Source of the DNA: Phialophora verrucosa
Lineage: Eukaryota; Ascomycota; Eurotiomycetes; Chaetothyriales; Herpotrichiellaceae
Assembly: GCA_002099365.1 (NCBI GenBank)
Contig: MSED01000015.1
Coordinates: 2,356,001 to 2,420,000, forward strand
Length of the DNA: 64,000 nt
Direction: 5' to 3'
Positions within the stretch are counted from its first letter, which is position 1; each line of letters opens with the position of its first letter. The notes below the pieces were generated by a model that saw only the letters and a list, made by a program, of their open reading frames with translations, did not search any database and was not told the DNA's origin. The translations under genes were made by a program, and so were the position numbers. This document shows positions 43,001 through 53,900 of this stretch, in pieces.

Positions 43001-45343
43001 CAGGAACTTGTCTTTGACGTTCCCGAGGCCTTCGATGGTCGCCAGATCATCAAACAGTTTCACGTTCGGGAAGTACGCATCACCCGGCTTCTTCATCCCA
43101 AACTTTGTGGGAATGACGGTGTGCTTGGCGAGAGTCTCAACGAGGGCCGTCCTTGAAGGCTGACTAAGGGAATCCCACTGTTTCGACAACAATGGCAGAA
43201 TTTGCGAGCTGAACTCGGCCGATTTCGTGATGTCTTGATGTTCGGCCAGGACTTGGCGATTCCCGGACTGGGCAATAAGCCAGCGAACCCACGTCACTAA
43301 TTGAAGCTCTTCCCAGCCCAGGCTCTCCATCTCATGCTTGCTCATACTCTTGGTGAATTTGAATGGCATGACAGTCGGTGGGACGGGAAAATCGACCGGA
43401 GTTCGGCTGGGGTTCAAGAAGTGACGGATCTCTCCAAGTTGTAGAAGTGGACTGGCGTTTCCTTCAGGGCTGTCGTCGTTAGCTACAGCGACGGCTAGCA
43501 GACTCCAAATCGTAGCCTTGTCGAGCCTTCCCTGAGTTGCTTGTTTGGTCAGCCAACCAAGAAACTCAGATACCTGAGGCGTCGTGAGAGGACTCGATTC
43601 AAGGGCCAACTTAATGTCAGTGACAGTGACTTCCGTCAGAAGTCCGAAGTCGACAAGCTTAGAAACAAAGACATTTGCCTCGGAGGACAATTTCTCCGGC
43701 AGGATCGGAATACCCGACATAAAGCTCAGATCTTTGGGTGCTATGCGGACATCTTGGGTCGGCAGTACACCACAAGTCGAGACCACTTCGATGGACGCTT
43801 TCTTGCTGCATGTCCAGAAGGCATCCTCCAGAAGTGAACCGATGGATGCTGAAGGGGTAGACTCTCTGAAAGTGAAGTTCTTGAACGTGGTGATGGCCTC
43901 GTCCAAGAATGGGCTGACCTGCTCCATACGAATCTTTGATCGACCGTTGGCTTCTCGCTGAGTCTTCTCCTTGAGCTCCTGCAACTCGCACGACCATGCT
44001 ATCCGGCAGACAACGCCAGCTGCACGAAGCATCTCCATGTTCCAAGTTCTTACGTATCTGGCATTCAAGTCGATAGACTCTCTTTCAACGGTAGGAATCA
44101 CCGATGGTGCAGAGATATGTGCGCTCAGGCCAGTGGTCTGGTGCGTGGGGAAGCCGATGAAGATCTTCCCACCTCGGCTTGGGAGGACTGTTCCGAAAAC
44201 GTCGCCGGCCGCAGAAGCCTTTGCAAGGCTTGAATCTTCAATGTAGGGTGCGGTAAGAATAGCGAGTTTGGTGAATTTGGGAGGCGGCTTCTTCGTGGCG
44301 CGCTCTAGTTCTTGGTTGAACTTGACGCCTGTAAACGTCTTGATGGTTGCAGTGTTAACGTTCAAGAAGACGGTTGCAGACACCTTGGTCGCCAAAAGAT
44401 CTGTCCCGGCCGGCCCATCAGGCTTGCTTTCGGCGTGGGTCTCTTCCTGTACCGCCCCTGCCAACCTCGAGAAGAATCTGCGTAGGGATGGGGCGGCGTC
44501 TCTGTCTGTCGAGGAGTTCGCGGACGTCTTAGGGGGTTTCCAACCAATGATCGTCATCCATGACCCGTCTATCTGCGCAATTTCTTTGGAAACTTTGGTA
44601 ACCTTCATAAAGCCTTCACTGGTCTTCGGTTCAATATCCTGGGGAATCGGCACTTCATAGCTCGGGGAAGTCTTCTTCTTTAGAGAGAGCAGGTTCCAGT
44701 CATCCAACCAGAAGTCGATATTCTCTAGCCCCACGAAGGTTAGACTGTTTGCAAGAAACTGTGCCAACGGCAGAAGTGGGGGCACTGGCGAAGTGGTGTC
44801 CCGATAGTCCAGAACGAAGTTTGTGTCTGAAGATGTCTCGGATTCGGGAAGTTGTAGTCGTCTCGTGAAGAGCGAGTTGTTCTTCCAGAAGAATGCCATC
44901 GCCTCTTTACCGGAAGACACAAAGGGGTTCTCGCAATCTGCAAAGGTGGAGTAGAAACCCACACCGAAAGCCCCAATCTTCGTCTCATCAGGGTTTCCTT
45001 CTGCAATGCGCTTCAAGCGATTCCAGTCATTCTCGCTGAAAGGTTGCCCGTTGTTCGTCACCACCAGCCTCTTCAGGGTGTGGTGCTGGACAGTATGCCT
45101 CAACAGGCTCGAGGACGAGGAGTCTGCGGGTAACGGAACCGTGGCCGACGGTATAGTCTCGAACTTGATGGTAATCTTTGTTGCCGAGGCGTCTGCTGCG
45201 TTCTGGAGTAATTCCCGCAGAACCGTCCATTCCCCCGAGTATCTAGCCAAAACCTTGTCTATCAGGGCTCTTGTATTCACCGTCACTGCCTCCTCATCTG
45301 CGCCAGAGCGCAACGTCCGCGCCCGGAGAGCGTCGAAATCCAT
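40049..45343 (-). CDS. Sacsin/HSP90-like giant protein (DUF3684) with C-terminal HELAH motif
   Basis: One uninterrupted 5.3-kb exon, 1764 aa. Residues ~20-200 are a GHKL/HSP90-type ATPase domain of the sacsin kind: LRELLQNAADA (E44, N48), VVTNNGQPF, and the lid loop KIGAFGVGFYSTF. The aspartate of the usual DxG motif is Asn here. The long middle region is DUF3684-like, with alternating helical segments. A charged coiled coil (RLAESKRQQELEEQQKRIEE) and a Pro/Gln-rich linker lead to a C-terminal domain with CHELAHNLVGDHSSDH at 1699-1714, a HExxH zinc-protease motif with a further histidine at +10. Fungal DUF3684 proteins are widespread but poorly understood; chaperone or proteostasis work is inferred from the ATPase. 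ATG 45343 immediately precedes the conserved N-terminus. Confidence 0.87.
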   Translation of the reverse strand: MDFDALRARTLRSGADEEAVTVNTRALIDKVLARYSGEWTVLRELLQNAADASATKITIKFETIPSATVPLPADSSSSSLLRHTVQHHTLKRLVVTNNGQPFSENDWNRLKRIAEGNPDETKIGAFGVGFYSTFADCENPFVSSGKEAMAFFWKNNSLFTRRLQLPESETSSDTNFVLDYRDTTSPVPPLLPLAQFLANSLTFVGLENIDFWLDDWNLLSLKKKTSPSYEVPIPQDIEPKTSEGFMKVTKVSKEIAQIDGSWMTIIGWKPPKTSANSSTDRDAAPSLRRFFSRLAGAVQEETHAESKPDGPAGTDLLATKVSATVFLNVNTATIKTFTGVKFNQELERATKKPPPKFTKLAILTAPYIEDSSLAKASAAGDVFGTVLPSRGGKIFIGFPTHQTTGLSAHISAPSVIPTVERESIDLNARYVRTWNMEMLRAAGVVCRIAWSCELQELKEKTQREANGRSKIRMEQVSPFLDEAITTFKNFTFRESTPSASIGSLLEDAFWTCSKKASIEVVSTCGVLPTQDVRIAPKDLSFMSGIPILPEKLSSEANVFVSKLVDFGLLTEVTVTDIKLALESSPLTTPQVSEFLGWLTKQATQGRLDKATIWSLLAVAVANDDSPEGNASPLLQLGEIRHFLNPSRTPVDFPVPPTVMPFKFTKSMSKHEMESLGWEELQLVTWVRWLIAQSGNRQVLAEHQDITKSAEFSSQILPLLSKQWDSLSQPSRTALVETLAKHTVIPTKFGMKKPGDAYFPNVKLFDDLATIEGLGNVKDKFLLALGIRKTVELDVVFERLLALQPKSAKAVAATKPQWSHVDLIKYLASVRDDIPGADIQKLRSTAICPKQLDGRDGGESTELYRVSDLFEPRHDLRQLGLPVLAWPGAYRSNTPEGRFLNSLGLRTTPLVPELVQIMAEAGKKGPKYDLDRRDQALAYFLSHHHGYGYGMFDYQSITVPFLPLENKPNQLATPSQCFGDEGAALLGFDILKRDWSPHALKFGVRLHPPMDHCINILAARPPSTYSDARVLFSYFAGRLGEINTIHMARLIDLNFIPVFVKNKEKSAPTTHTSPRNCFLGESEAFGEIFHFVDFGAEANSFLIKCGCKQEPSKLEIAQMLVKEPARISATFRNAEKYMGLLRSMAEAAKTLKKHRDLWAEMRRAPFLLASRELPPSSPVAKRAGHSDEADNLDDDDVQGIREFQLCSAADAIIIDDYLNYNLFKSDILAAPQEESLEDFYFALGSPLLSSLVEEAARHGPRAPDQKPAQKLQKQILERSTLFLHEQPADTIKHDAKWLEKNLQVQLVSSISLRRSLRGRNVSHTEKRTAVITAVNKEYTLWITGAKPDLYQVSQALVHILLTRPKLHSAITLEMLLKTDLLDLRARGFNVSRILRQKAAEARLAESKRQQELEEQQKRIEEEEKAWRASQAQAGKERDPQGQIPGGFPDSPDNRSFTAPEPAAPTPINAEDVRRHGRNLFSNLSRQLGFGNNRHIQQMLGNQGDSSQRDPTNGSETVDPPPPYQYDQQGNQAEPKPTGGSVTAPHQLCENLLTAIKKSRAHNSSDIFSRGETNVLQETKSYCDEHPAHDLAFVAEIKHGINCYLAPSSVSNSSQFLQQHSFGLTSFANLMKSLAEVFSLNPRTLNIFFETSGKTIGFNRNGSIFCNYRYFEQLHERNIVSQGTGGDAYAEAFVYWWVILCHELAHNLVGDHSSDHSYYTEGFVAQYFGKVVRVLGQSPGQAQGAQLPVRAREGDAAGMNAPLVEI

Positions 45344-45992
45344 ATCGCCTCGTCGAACGCCAACTGGTTGTGCGTGTGCAGTGTCTAAAGAGCCAGAGGT
45401 CTAGGAGGACTGCCGCCAGTGCTTAAATAGAGGCAAGCCGTAGCGCAGCCAAGTAGGGCCCGAAGTTGAGGCTGAGTTGCCTCGGTGGCAAGGAGTGTTA
45501 TTGAAGCTGATGAACGTTCTGCATGGGCGGATTTCTCTAGGGGACGCTCTAGAAATAATAAAATTTGGCCTGCGAATGAAAGACGATGCTGAGGAAGAGA
45601 GTCCGGGAAAGCGACAGAAAGAAGCAGAAGCTAACAATGCATTATGTGAGGCTCCTCTTCATGACTGGGCAACCAGAGAAACGCGAAGGCGGAGGCCCGC
45701 AAGGCTGTGGCGAGGCTGCGACGAGGCTCACCAGGCTGACGTCGTGTTTCAGGGCCCACCGACCACGTGACCACAAGGCTGACTCGCTTACATAACACAC
45801 GCGTGCTCACCTCCGCTACTCACCCACCCACCACGTCTTTCCGCCGTTGTCTTGACACGCCCCATTCGATTGTTGGGCCCGAACGAGCCGTATAGCTCCT
45901 GCCACATTCAGACAGTATCCAAGTCCCTCGCCATTCGATGGCTCCGTGAACACCGCCTCAAGGATATCTGGCCCTATTTCCACCATGTCATC
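45344..45992. promoter_or_regulatory. Divergent promoter region, DUF3684 / TRS120
   Basis: 649 bp between divergent starts. The TRS120 frame is open upstream of its ATG from 45852 but with a TTG start and no conservation. A CCACGTGACCACAAG stretch near 45765 includes a CACGTG core. Nothing else recognised. Confidence 0.4.
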
Positions 45993-48900
45993 ATGGGATA
46001 TAACCCCTTTCTGCCTATTGCGGGCGCCCGAGTCAACGTTCTATGCATCCCAGCCGGTCCGATAACACCAGATCGCTTTCAGAAGTTCGTCAAAGCGCTC
46101 CAAAATGCTGCCACGATCGAGCGCAAAATCGTGGATTCGACGCCTTCGTCCGGCTTGATCTTCTTCGATGTCTCGGCGAATCAAGACAAATGGCGCCCAC
46201 GTCTCTTCCCGTTCGAACCAAACAGCAGCTGCCAGATTCTGCTCGGGCTGGTGGATGGTGCGAGACTTCTTGCTGCTTCTGCCACTGGCTTGGCAGAGAG
46301 TGAGACTCCTGAGAACGATATTCTGGAAACAGTCGAGTCTATCAAAGCCCAGTTCGAGAAGCAGCAGCCCTCTGAGTCCGGGCTGGTCGTGCGTCGGCTC
46401 ATCTACTGTGGTACGAAGACCAACGCTCCGCTCGGCGGTGATGTACTTAACCTGCCGGATGTTCAAGGCGATGAGGCCGCTCGTGAAGTTATGATCACTA
46501 TTTCACGACTGCTCTTGGAAGGTCTGACTGGCATCGTCAACGACATGAAAGATCAACCGATCAGCATGGTACCTGGTGCCACTGGCTTACAGAATTCTCG
46601 ACGCACCGCCACGACTCCTGTTCCGGCGAGCGGGAGCTCAACGCCAGTGTCTACGAAACCTTCAAGCCCGATGCCAGGTACCAATGGAGCGGACCAGCAG
46701 GTATGTGTGCGCCCTCATAAGTTGTCTCCAGAAGTAACCTTATTCTAGAGCGATACCTCCCGGGGACGATTCAACGTTATCCAGGGAATGTTTCGTGTGC
46801 AATGCGGATCCTGGACCAATGCAATGGGTTCCCTCGCCGAGGGAGCCTCAATTGCGCAAAGCGGACACGATCATCTATGGCATGCAAAAGCTCTCGAGTA
46901 CCTTCTGATCTCCATGGTCCTTTTATCTTGGTCTGACATGAGCTTCGTCGTGCCGCAAGTGTGTCGGTCTCTCCCTAATAGAAGCGGAGCATTTGGGGCA
47001 GAAGTTGTGCCGAAATCAGGGGACTCCTTGAAAGTACTGGCGCAATTGCTGCCACCGCTGGTGGAGACTATCCTGGAACTCTACGCCAAAGTGGCCAATC
47101 TCGACCTGGGTGGCTCGCTCCAGGATGTCCTTAGGGAGTCACGAGTAAGATTGGTGAATTTGTTAATTTATGTGAAGCGAGCAGGAGGTGTTCTCACGAA
47201 GCAGGGCCTGGACCAGATCGTGACGGGTGCCGACGACGCCCCGGACAAGTCGATACAGGCTAAGGGAGAGCCAGTTGCGGTGTCCAGGGCCGGGCTTGCG
47301 AACATCTTGATCGAGACACTTCAAGAAGCTCAGTCCAGCAGAAGTCTTCTACATCATACAGGTCTTCTGGTAGCAATTGCTACTAGTTTGTCAGTCTTGG
47401 GACTAGACCGCAAACACGCCTTCTACGTCAAGCAGCTGATGCAGCAATTCGTTCCCAGGCTTACAGAAGCGAGAAAAGTTGGCGCGTCCGAAGCTGGTGT
47501 CCATCCCGCGGCTGGTCTACCCCCGGTGGGTGCGGCACTCCAGGGTATCATGCCAGAAATGGTCGCGGGGACGAGGACAATGTTGAATCTAGCTGCTGGA
47601 ACCTACGGGGTTCCTCTTCCACCTGTGCCCGAACCACGGCAAGCGATAACAGCTGATTTACACACGATCTGCGAGAGACTCAGGGCTTGGGCCATCGAAC
47701 ATGACTCTGGGGATGCCATGCTGAAAGTGGAAATGCTCCGGACGTGTGTGAGCGTCTGCGAGGTATTGCCCGATGTACCAGCTGGGCTCCACTTCTCGTC
47801 AAACATCCTTCGCGCTGCGAAGAAAACTGCCACCATGCCGAGATACTCTGTCCGTGACGCGCCTTTGATCTCCGCCGAAGAACAAGCACGCCTTCTGGAC
47901 AGCATGAGACGTGCGGTTTCAGCGGCCTCTCGCTTGGGTGCAGATGGCTGCCGTGCTGAGTACTGGGACGACTTCCTCGTCCGAGATATTCAAGTTTTCG
48001 AGCGAGACGCCCTCTCAAAGCTCATCGCGCACAAGCCTAGTGATCTAGCCATACGGGGTAGTGCCCTTGTCGACACCGTGCGAGATCCTTTCATATACAA
48101 CCCTTTCTCGAAGGACAAATCTGTCATTGCTGCTCCGGTGCTAGTGGCAGGGGAACTCTCTACTTTTGGCGTCCTCCTTCAGAATCCACTCGAGGTTGAG
48201 ATTGAGATTGAAGAGATTCGTCTCTTGAGCAAGGGTTGTGCTTTTTCCCCGTCGACTCACAGCATCGTCTTGGGGCCACTGTCGAGCCAGCTGTTTACCC
48301 TGAGTGGCACGCCCACTGGGGGTGGCGAGCTTGAAATCATCGGCTGCAGAGCCACGATCCGCAATTGCTATGAGCAAGACTTCTTGACCTTTCGTGAAGC
48401 TTGGAAACTCCCGACGACGACGAAGCAGAGAGTGGTCGGCAAAGCCAGATCCAGACGAGGTCAAATCACCGCGGGGAGCGGCGAAGAATCACCGCAAGTG
48501 GATTTTCTTTCCAACCCGCCAGTAACAACACCCCTGAAGCTCAAGGTCATCAGCGCCCAGCCTCGACTTGACATCAAGTCGAGCAGCCTGGGAAACCCGG
48601 CCATTATGCTCCTCGAAGGCGAAAGCCGAGTCTTCGATGTGACGCTGGTCAATGAGAGCAAGTCTGTGCCGGCAGACCTTGTTCTGATCACTGCTGAGGA
48701 TTCAGTGAGTGAGAGGCTGAAAGAGGCTCTCACAAGCCAGGATCTCAACCCGGCGGAAAAGTACGAGTTGCAGAATCAGCTGGCGATTCACCCGGCAATC
48801 GAAATCAAGGACAAGCAATATCATGACTCTAAGCAAATTCTGGAGCCTGGCACCAGCATTGACTATAGGGTGGCCGTCTTCGGTCGACCAGGGCTTGTCA

Positions 48901-50078
48901 GCGCCACTGTACAGGCCGACTTTGCCTTCTTGGGAACACCGTCTGCGGAGGTCAAAGGGACGTTCTATACAAGACAGGTCCGATTCCCTGTTTCCATCAC
49001 CGTCAATGGCAGTGTCGAGATACCTCGCTGCAATATATTGCCTACCCATAGTGACTTCACCTGGAGCCCAGGACAATCACTGGGTGGAGAAGCAGCGCAA
49101 GCCGTGTCGGCCGTGGCAGCGAGCTTAAGCAAGCTTTCCCTATGGCTCAAGACCAGTTCTAATGCAAGTCAACTTTGCATGTTGTCGCTGGATCTGCGCA
49201 ACGTATGGCCTCAGCCGCTCACCATCGAACTCCAAGCACGAACGCCGGGCGCTGAGCCTTCAGATGGCCAGCCATGGGATGACGCTTACTCAGTTGTCGA
49301 GACACTACAACCAGGACACGTTGAGCGCGTGATCCTCCTAGTCCCACGCATCTTTATCCGGGATCCTCACGCCCCCATACCGAATCTCGAAACGCAGAAA
49401 CAGTTCGTGGTGACGGCGTCAAAGCTGAGCGCTGAAGCGGAAGCAGCAAGCCGAGAGTCGTTTTGGTATCGTGAAGAGCTGCTCAAGTGCCTCCGAGGTG
49501 TTTGGCGAGAAGGCACTTCGGGAAGACACGGAGAAATCGATCTGAGGAAAGGGATCAGATTGAGTCCACGTATGGTGGATGCGCTAAAGGTCGACCGTGT
49601 TGAGATCGAGTACGCCGTGAAACCGCATGAACAGATGATGGATGAAGCAGGAAATGACGATGTCTCAACCGTGAAACAGGTCGGACGGGCTCATTTCTTA
49701 GTCCAAACCGAGTCGTTCGCCACCTTGTCCGTCACTATCCACAACCATAGCCAGGAGACGCTCCGTCTGATCCTCCGACTGCAGCCTGCTCTCCGGCATC
49801 AGCCTCAGAACATTGCGTTGGATCTGTCGAAGCGGTTCGCCTGGACGGGTGTCCTCCAGCGCTCGGTGCATCCTGCCATCGAGCCCGGTGGTGTGTTTGT
49901 GGCCCAGCTGGGTATTATTGCCCTCGTCGATGGAGAATATGTGATCAACGCGTCCGTTGAGGAAGTGGCCGGCCGTCGCACGAATAATAGCGCGAAGGCT
50001 ACAGACACTGCAAATGGAGGCACTAACAGGCGGATCTGGCATGCTCGGTCGCCTTGTTTGGTTGACGCCAGAAGCTGA
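45993..50078 (+). CDS. TRS120: TRAPP II subunit Trs120 (TRAPPC9, hypercellular protein A-like)
   Basis: Exons 45993-46700 and 46749-50078, with a 48-nt intron (GTATGT...TTCTAG), give 1345 aa. The N-terminal part, ARVNVLCIPAGPITPDRFQKF, SSGLIFFDVS and the LLGLVDG strand, corresponds to the conserved Trs120 fold. After the intron, RGRFNVIQGMFRVQCGSW and LWHAKALEYLL follow, then alpha-solenoid and repeated beta-sandwich segments (FGVLLQNPLEVEIEIEEIRL, LRLILRLQPALRH) and the tail RRIWHARSPCLVDA. Trs120 converts TRAPP into the TRAPP II exchange factor for Ypt31/Rab11 at the late Golgi; in Aspergillus the homologue HypA controls hyphal growth. Its stop lies 38 bp from that of the convergent PAC3 gene. 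The start at MGYNPFLPIAG matches the usual N-terminus. Confidence 0.92.
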
Positions 50079-50116
50079 GCGGGTGCACAAGCGTGCTTCA
50101 CTCCTGCGAAGGAATC

Positions 50117-50652
50117 TCACAGTACAGATAGAACAAGATCGATAATCTGCAGGAAGACGTCCCTGTCCATCTCGACCTTGGCGAGCCCCAGTCCTAGCAT
50201 GAGCGAACGGCTCTCCTCAGGCGACTTGGTGACAATGGCAAGGGCGATCTGGGAGGCATAAAGTTGACCGATAGCTTCTCGATCGGTGCCTCCAGCACCA
50301 AGCAGTGTCCGCGGCAAGAAGCGCGCTGAAGGAAGCAACCCGTCGTCCCCAGATTGACTTGTTTGGAAGTACGGATCAGATTGGGTTGGATTATCGCTGA
50401 AGAGCGGCACCGTAACCTTGATCACTGTGGGTCAGCATCGGCATAGACCACCGGAATGACAGCGAACCATACCCATTGCCCTAGTCTTCCATTCTGCGTG
50501 ACTGTAATCATGATTTTATCCGCGAATGACATGTACATCACGTCTGTCTTGACGCCGTTGATCTCTCCTGCGACCTGCTTCGTAGGGGCCGGGAAGGGGA
50601 TAGTCACTTTCGTATCGTCCATGTCTATTCCGTAGTCTTGCGGTATGCCCAT
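50117..50652 (-). CDS. Proteasome assembly chaperone 3 (PAC3/PSMG3-like)
   Basis: Exons 50473-50652 and 50117-50416, with a 56-nt intron (GTATGG...ATCAAG), give 159 aa. PAPTKQVAGEINGVKTDVMY, FADKIMITVTQNGRLGQW and VTVPLF follow the PSMG3 pattern KQ-GVxT-V, F-I-VTQ-GK-G. A variable loop and two helices follow, with SQIALAIVTKSPEESRSLML as a helix-turn typical of the family. PAC3 pairs with PAC4 to guide assembly of the 20S alpha ring and then leaves. The acceptor was set at ATCAAG because the CACAG six bases earlier brings a stop into frame. An internal ATG at 50622 (MDDTKVTIPF) is an equally plausible start and would give 149 aa. Confidence 0.8.
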
Positions 50653-50903
50653 ATTTTTGGCCGCCAGGATAGCGTTGTACAGAAGAACGAAGGGAGAGAC
50701 TCGCCGCGGCCACATGAAGTGGCCCTCATAGTCACGTGACCTGGTGAGTACCGCCCTGGCCCCACTTATTTTTCTGCCAGTCGAATCTTGAGAATTTCCC
50801 TTCGAAGCCGCCCCGTTCAAGACAATTGCAATTGCAATTGCATGACCCTCGCGGCCGTGGTCCTTGTGGTGCTTGTTCACGGCCGTCTCAAACAGCCGTC
50901 GAG

Positions 50904-53900
50904 ATGCCTCGCTTTGTCCCCCGCCAACGCAAGCACAAGGTCCTCGCGCGCCAGAAGGCCGCAGCAGCCAACACTTCGCTGCCAACGACGGACACCCCGC
51001 CGTCAAGTAACGCAGAAGTTATAATACCGCAGTCCAAGGCCGAAAGGGAAGAGAAGAAGCGCCAGTTGAAGGAAGAGCTTCGCGCCCAGCAAACTAAAAT
51101 CTCGAGCAAGAAACAGAAGAGACTGGACAAATACGTGGAGAATAAACTGCGGAAGGACGAGACGCTGGACCTCTTGAGGAAACTCGAGAATGAAAAGGCG
51201 AAATACGAGGCCGCCGTTGCGGCGAGGGGCGGTGTCCTTGGCAAGCGTACGTTCGAGGAGTTTGTCAATGTAGGGAGACCGGAGAAGAAGCCCCGGGAAG
51301 TGAGTGTGAGGGATCCAGAAGATGATGATGGCAGCGAGGATGAATGGGAAGCCGAGAACCGCGAGGCCCTCGAAGACAGCGACTCTGTTGAGCAGCTGGT
51401 CGAGAATACCCTCGCGCCTGTGGCATTGGGAAGTGGTCTTGCACAACCGCTTGCGCTGGACGAAACGGGCCTGCCTATCATACATTCGAGGAAGAGCAAG
51501 AGGCGGAAAAAGCAACAGGATAATGTGGTGGAGGAGTTGCCCTGGGAGGGATTTGATACGGAGCCGAGCGAAATGGAATATGGGTCTGAGGATGAGGAGG
51601 CTTCAGAGTCTGATGACGACGACGACGACGACGACGACGACGAGTCTGTCGAAACGGCCAGTACTGATGGAACTAGGTCGTCCGCTGAGGAGGGCGAGAG
51701 CTCGGATGAAGATGAGGTTACTGGGAGCGATACGTCCGAGACTTCTGGCGACGACAGTCACGGAAAGCTCAAGCCTAGGAATTCTATCTTCAAACTCTGG
51801 GCAACCCAGCAGTTGAATCAGTCCCTCGGCCATACACCGTCCTACACTCCCGGAGAGGGACAACTACTTCCAGCCCCGAAACCAGCCCCGAAACCTCCCA
51901 GTGAAATCTCTAAACCCAGCATTCCTGCTCCGCCGCTTGAAAATGTGCCCAATCGAAAGGCCTACGCTGTTCACGTCGAGCGGTCCGAAGAGATCCAGCA
52001 ATCTCGCACTCAATTGCCAATCCTTCAATGCGAACAGGAGATCATGGAAGCAATCCATAACAATCCCGTCGTGATCGTGAAAGGCGACACCGGAAGCGGC
52101 AAGACGACGCAAATACCCCAGTTCCTCTTTGAAGCAGGCTATGGATCGCCAGACGGGCCCTCGCCCGGCATGATTGGGATTACTCAACCTCGACGAGTTG
52201 CCGCCGTCAGCATGGCAAAACGGGTGAGCACCGAGCTTGGTCAACACGGCAAGAGAGTGTCATATCAAATCAGGTTTGACAGCACTGTATCTTCTGATAC
52301 GGCCGTCAAATTCATGACCGATGGTATCCTCTTGCGGGAACTATCCCAAGACTTGCTTCTGAGGAAGTATTCTGTCATTGTGATCGACGAGGCTCACGAA
52401 AGAAGCGTCAATACGGACATCTTGATTGGCATGCTCAGCAAGATTGTCCCCGCCCGGATGCAGAAGAGCAAGTTCAATCCTGATCCCAAGCCTCTGAAAT
52501 TGGTGATCATGTCCGCAACACTCAACATCGGGGATTTTCTGCACGAGAAGCTCTTCTCCGTTGATATGCGGCCACCTATCGTGGAAGCTGAGGGACGGCA
52601 ACATCGTGTCACCACGCATTTTGCACTGCGATCACGAGCAGACTACGTCGACGAAGTGATAGAGAAGGTCCAACGAGCGCATCGGAAGTTGCCTAGAGGG
52701 GGCATTCTTGTATTTCTGACGGGGCAGAATGAAATCCGACAAGTCGCCAATCAACTGAGGGCTCTTCTGTCACCACGAAACGGCATTGAGAGACAGGCGA
52801 ATGTGAATGTGCCTCGAGTGGATATCGCGGCAAGTGAAGCACCACTTGAGGCTGAGGATATGGAGCTGGGCTCATCGAAGATCGACGAAGGACAAGATGA
52901 CTTTGACATGGAGATCCTGACGCCCTCGGACGAAGAAGCTGATGAGAAAGAATTTGAAATTTCCGACGACGAGGAAGACGATCAGGAAGCTATCGCCCAG
53001 CCTGCAGGGCCCTTTAAGTCCAAAGAGCCGTACACATCAGTCCACATCCTCCCGCTGTACTCGCAACTCCCCACCAGCGAACAACTTAAAGTCTTCGACT
53101 CGCCACCTCCCGGCGCCAGACTCATCGTGCTCGCGACAAACGTCGCGGAAACATCCCTCACGATCCCTGGGATCCGCTACGTCTTCGACACCGGCCGGTC
53201 CAAAGAACGCAAATATAACCTCGACACCGGCGTCCAGAGCTTCGAGATAGACTACATCAGCAAGGCCAGCGCCGCGCAACGAGCCGGCAGAGCAGGAAGA
53301 ACGGGCCCAGGCCATTGTTGGCGACTATACACGAGTGCAGTGTACGAGTCTTTCTTCCCCGACCACGCGGCGCCTGAGATTCTACGCGCCCCCGCCGAGA
53401 GTGTAGTCCTGCAGTTGAAGGGGTTTGCATACCCAAGGCCGATTGCTGAGTTTCCTTTCCCAACACCGCCTGCACCGCAGACCCTGAACCAGGCAGAGCT
53501 GTTGTTGAAGAACCTGGGTGCCTTGACCCCCTCGGGCAGCATCACAGATCTAGGCATTCAATTGTCCGTCTACCCGCTCTCACCTCGCCTGGGCAAGATT
53601 CTGGCCCTGGGTCTGGACCCCACGAACATGCACCTGATTTGGCACGTGTTGACACTGGTCTCCGCGCTGGCCGTGCCGGAGATCTTCATCACCGAAGCAC
53701 AGCTCGACGGTGGAGACCAAGCCACCGAGCCAGAGTCCGCCCGCGACGACCTCCGACAGGAATACGGCCGCGCCCGCGCCACTCTCACCCGAAACGACAA
53801 GACCTCGGACGCCATGAAGCTCCTCACCGCGGCGAGCATTTATCTCGACGCGGCCGGCGCATCTGCATCCCCATCCACATCGCAGTCCTCGCTGTGCCGG

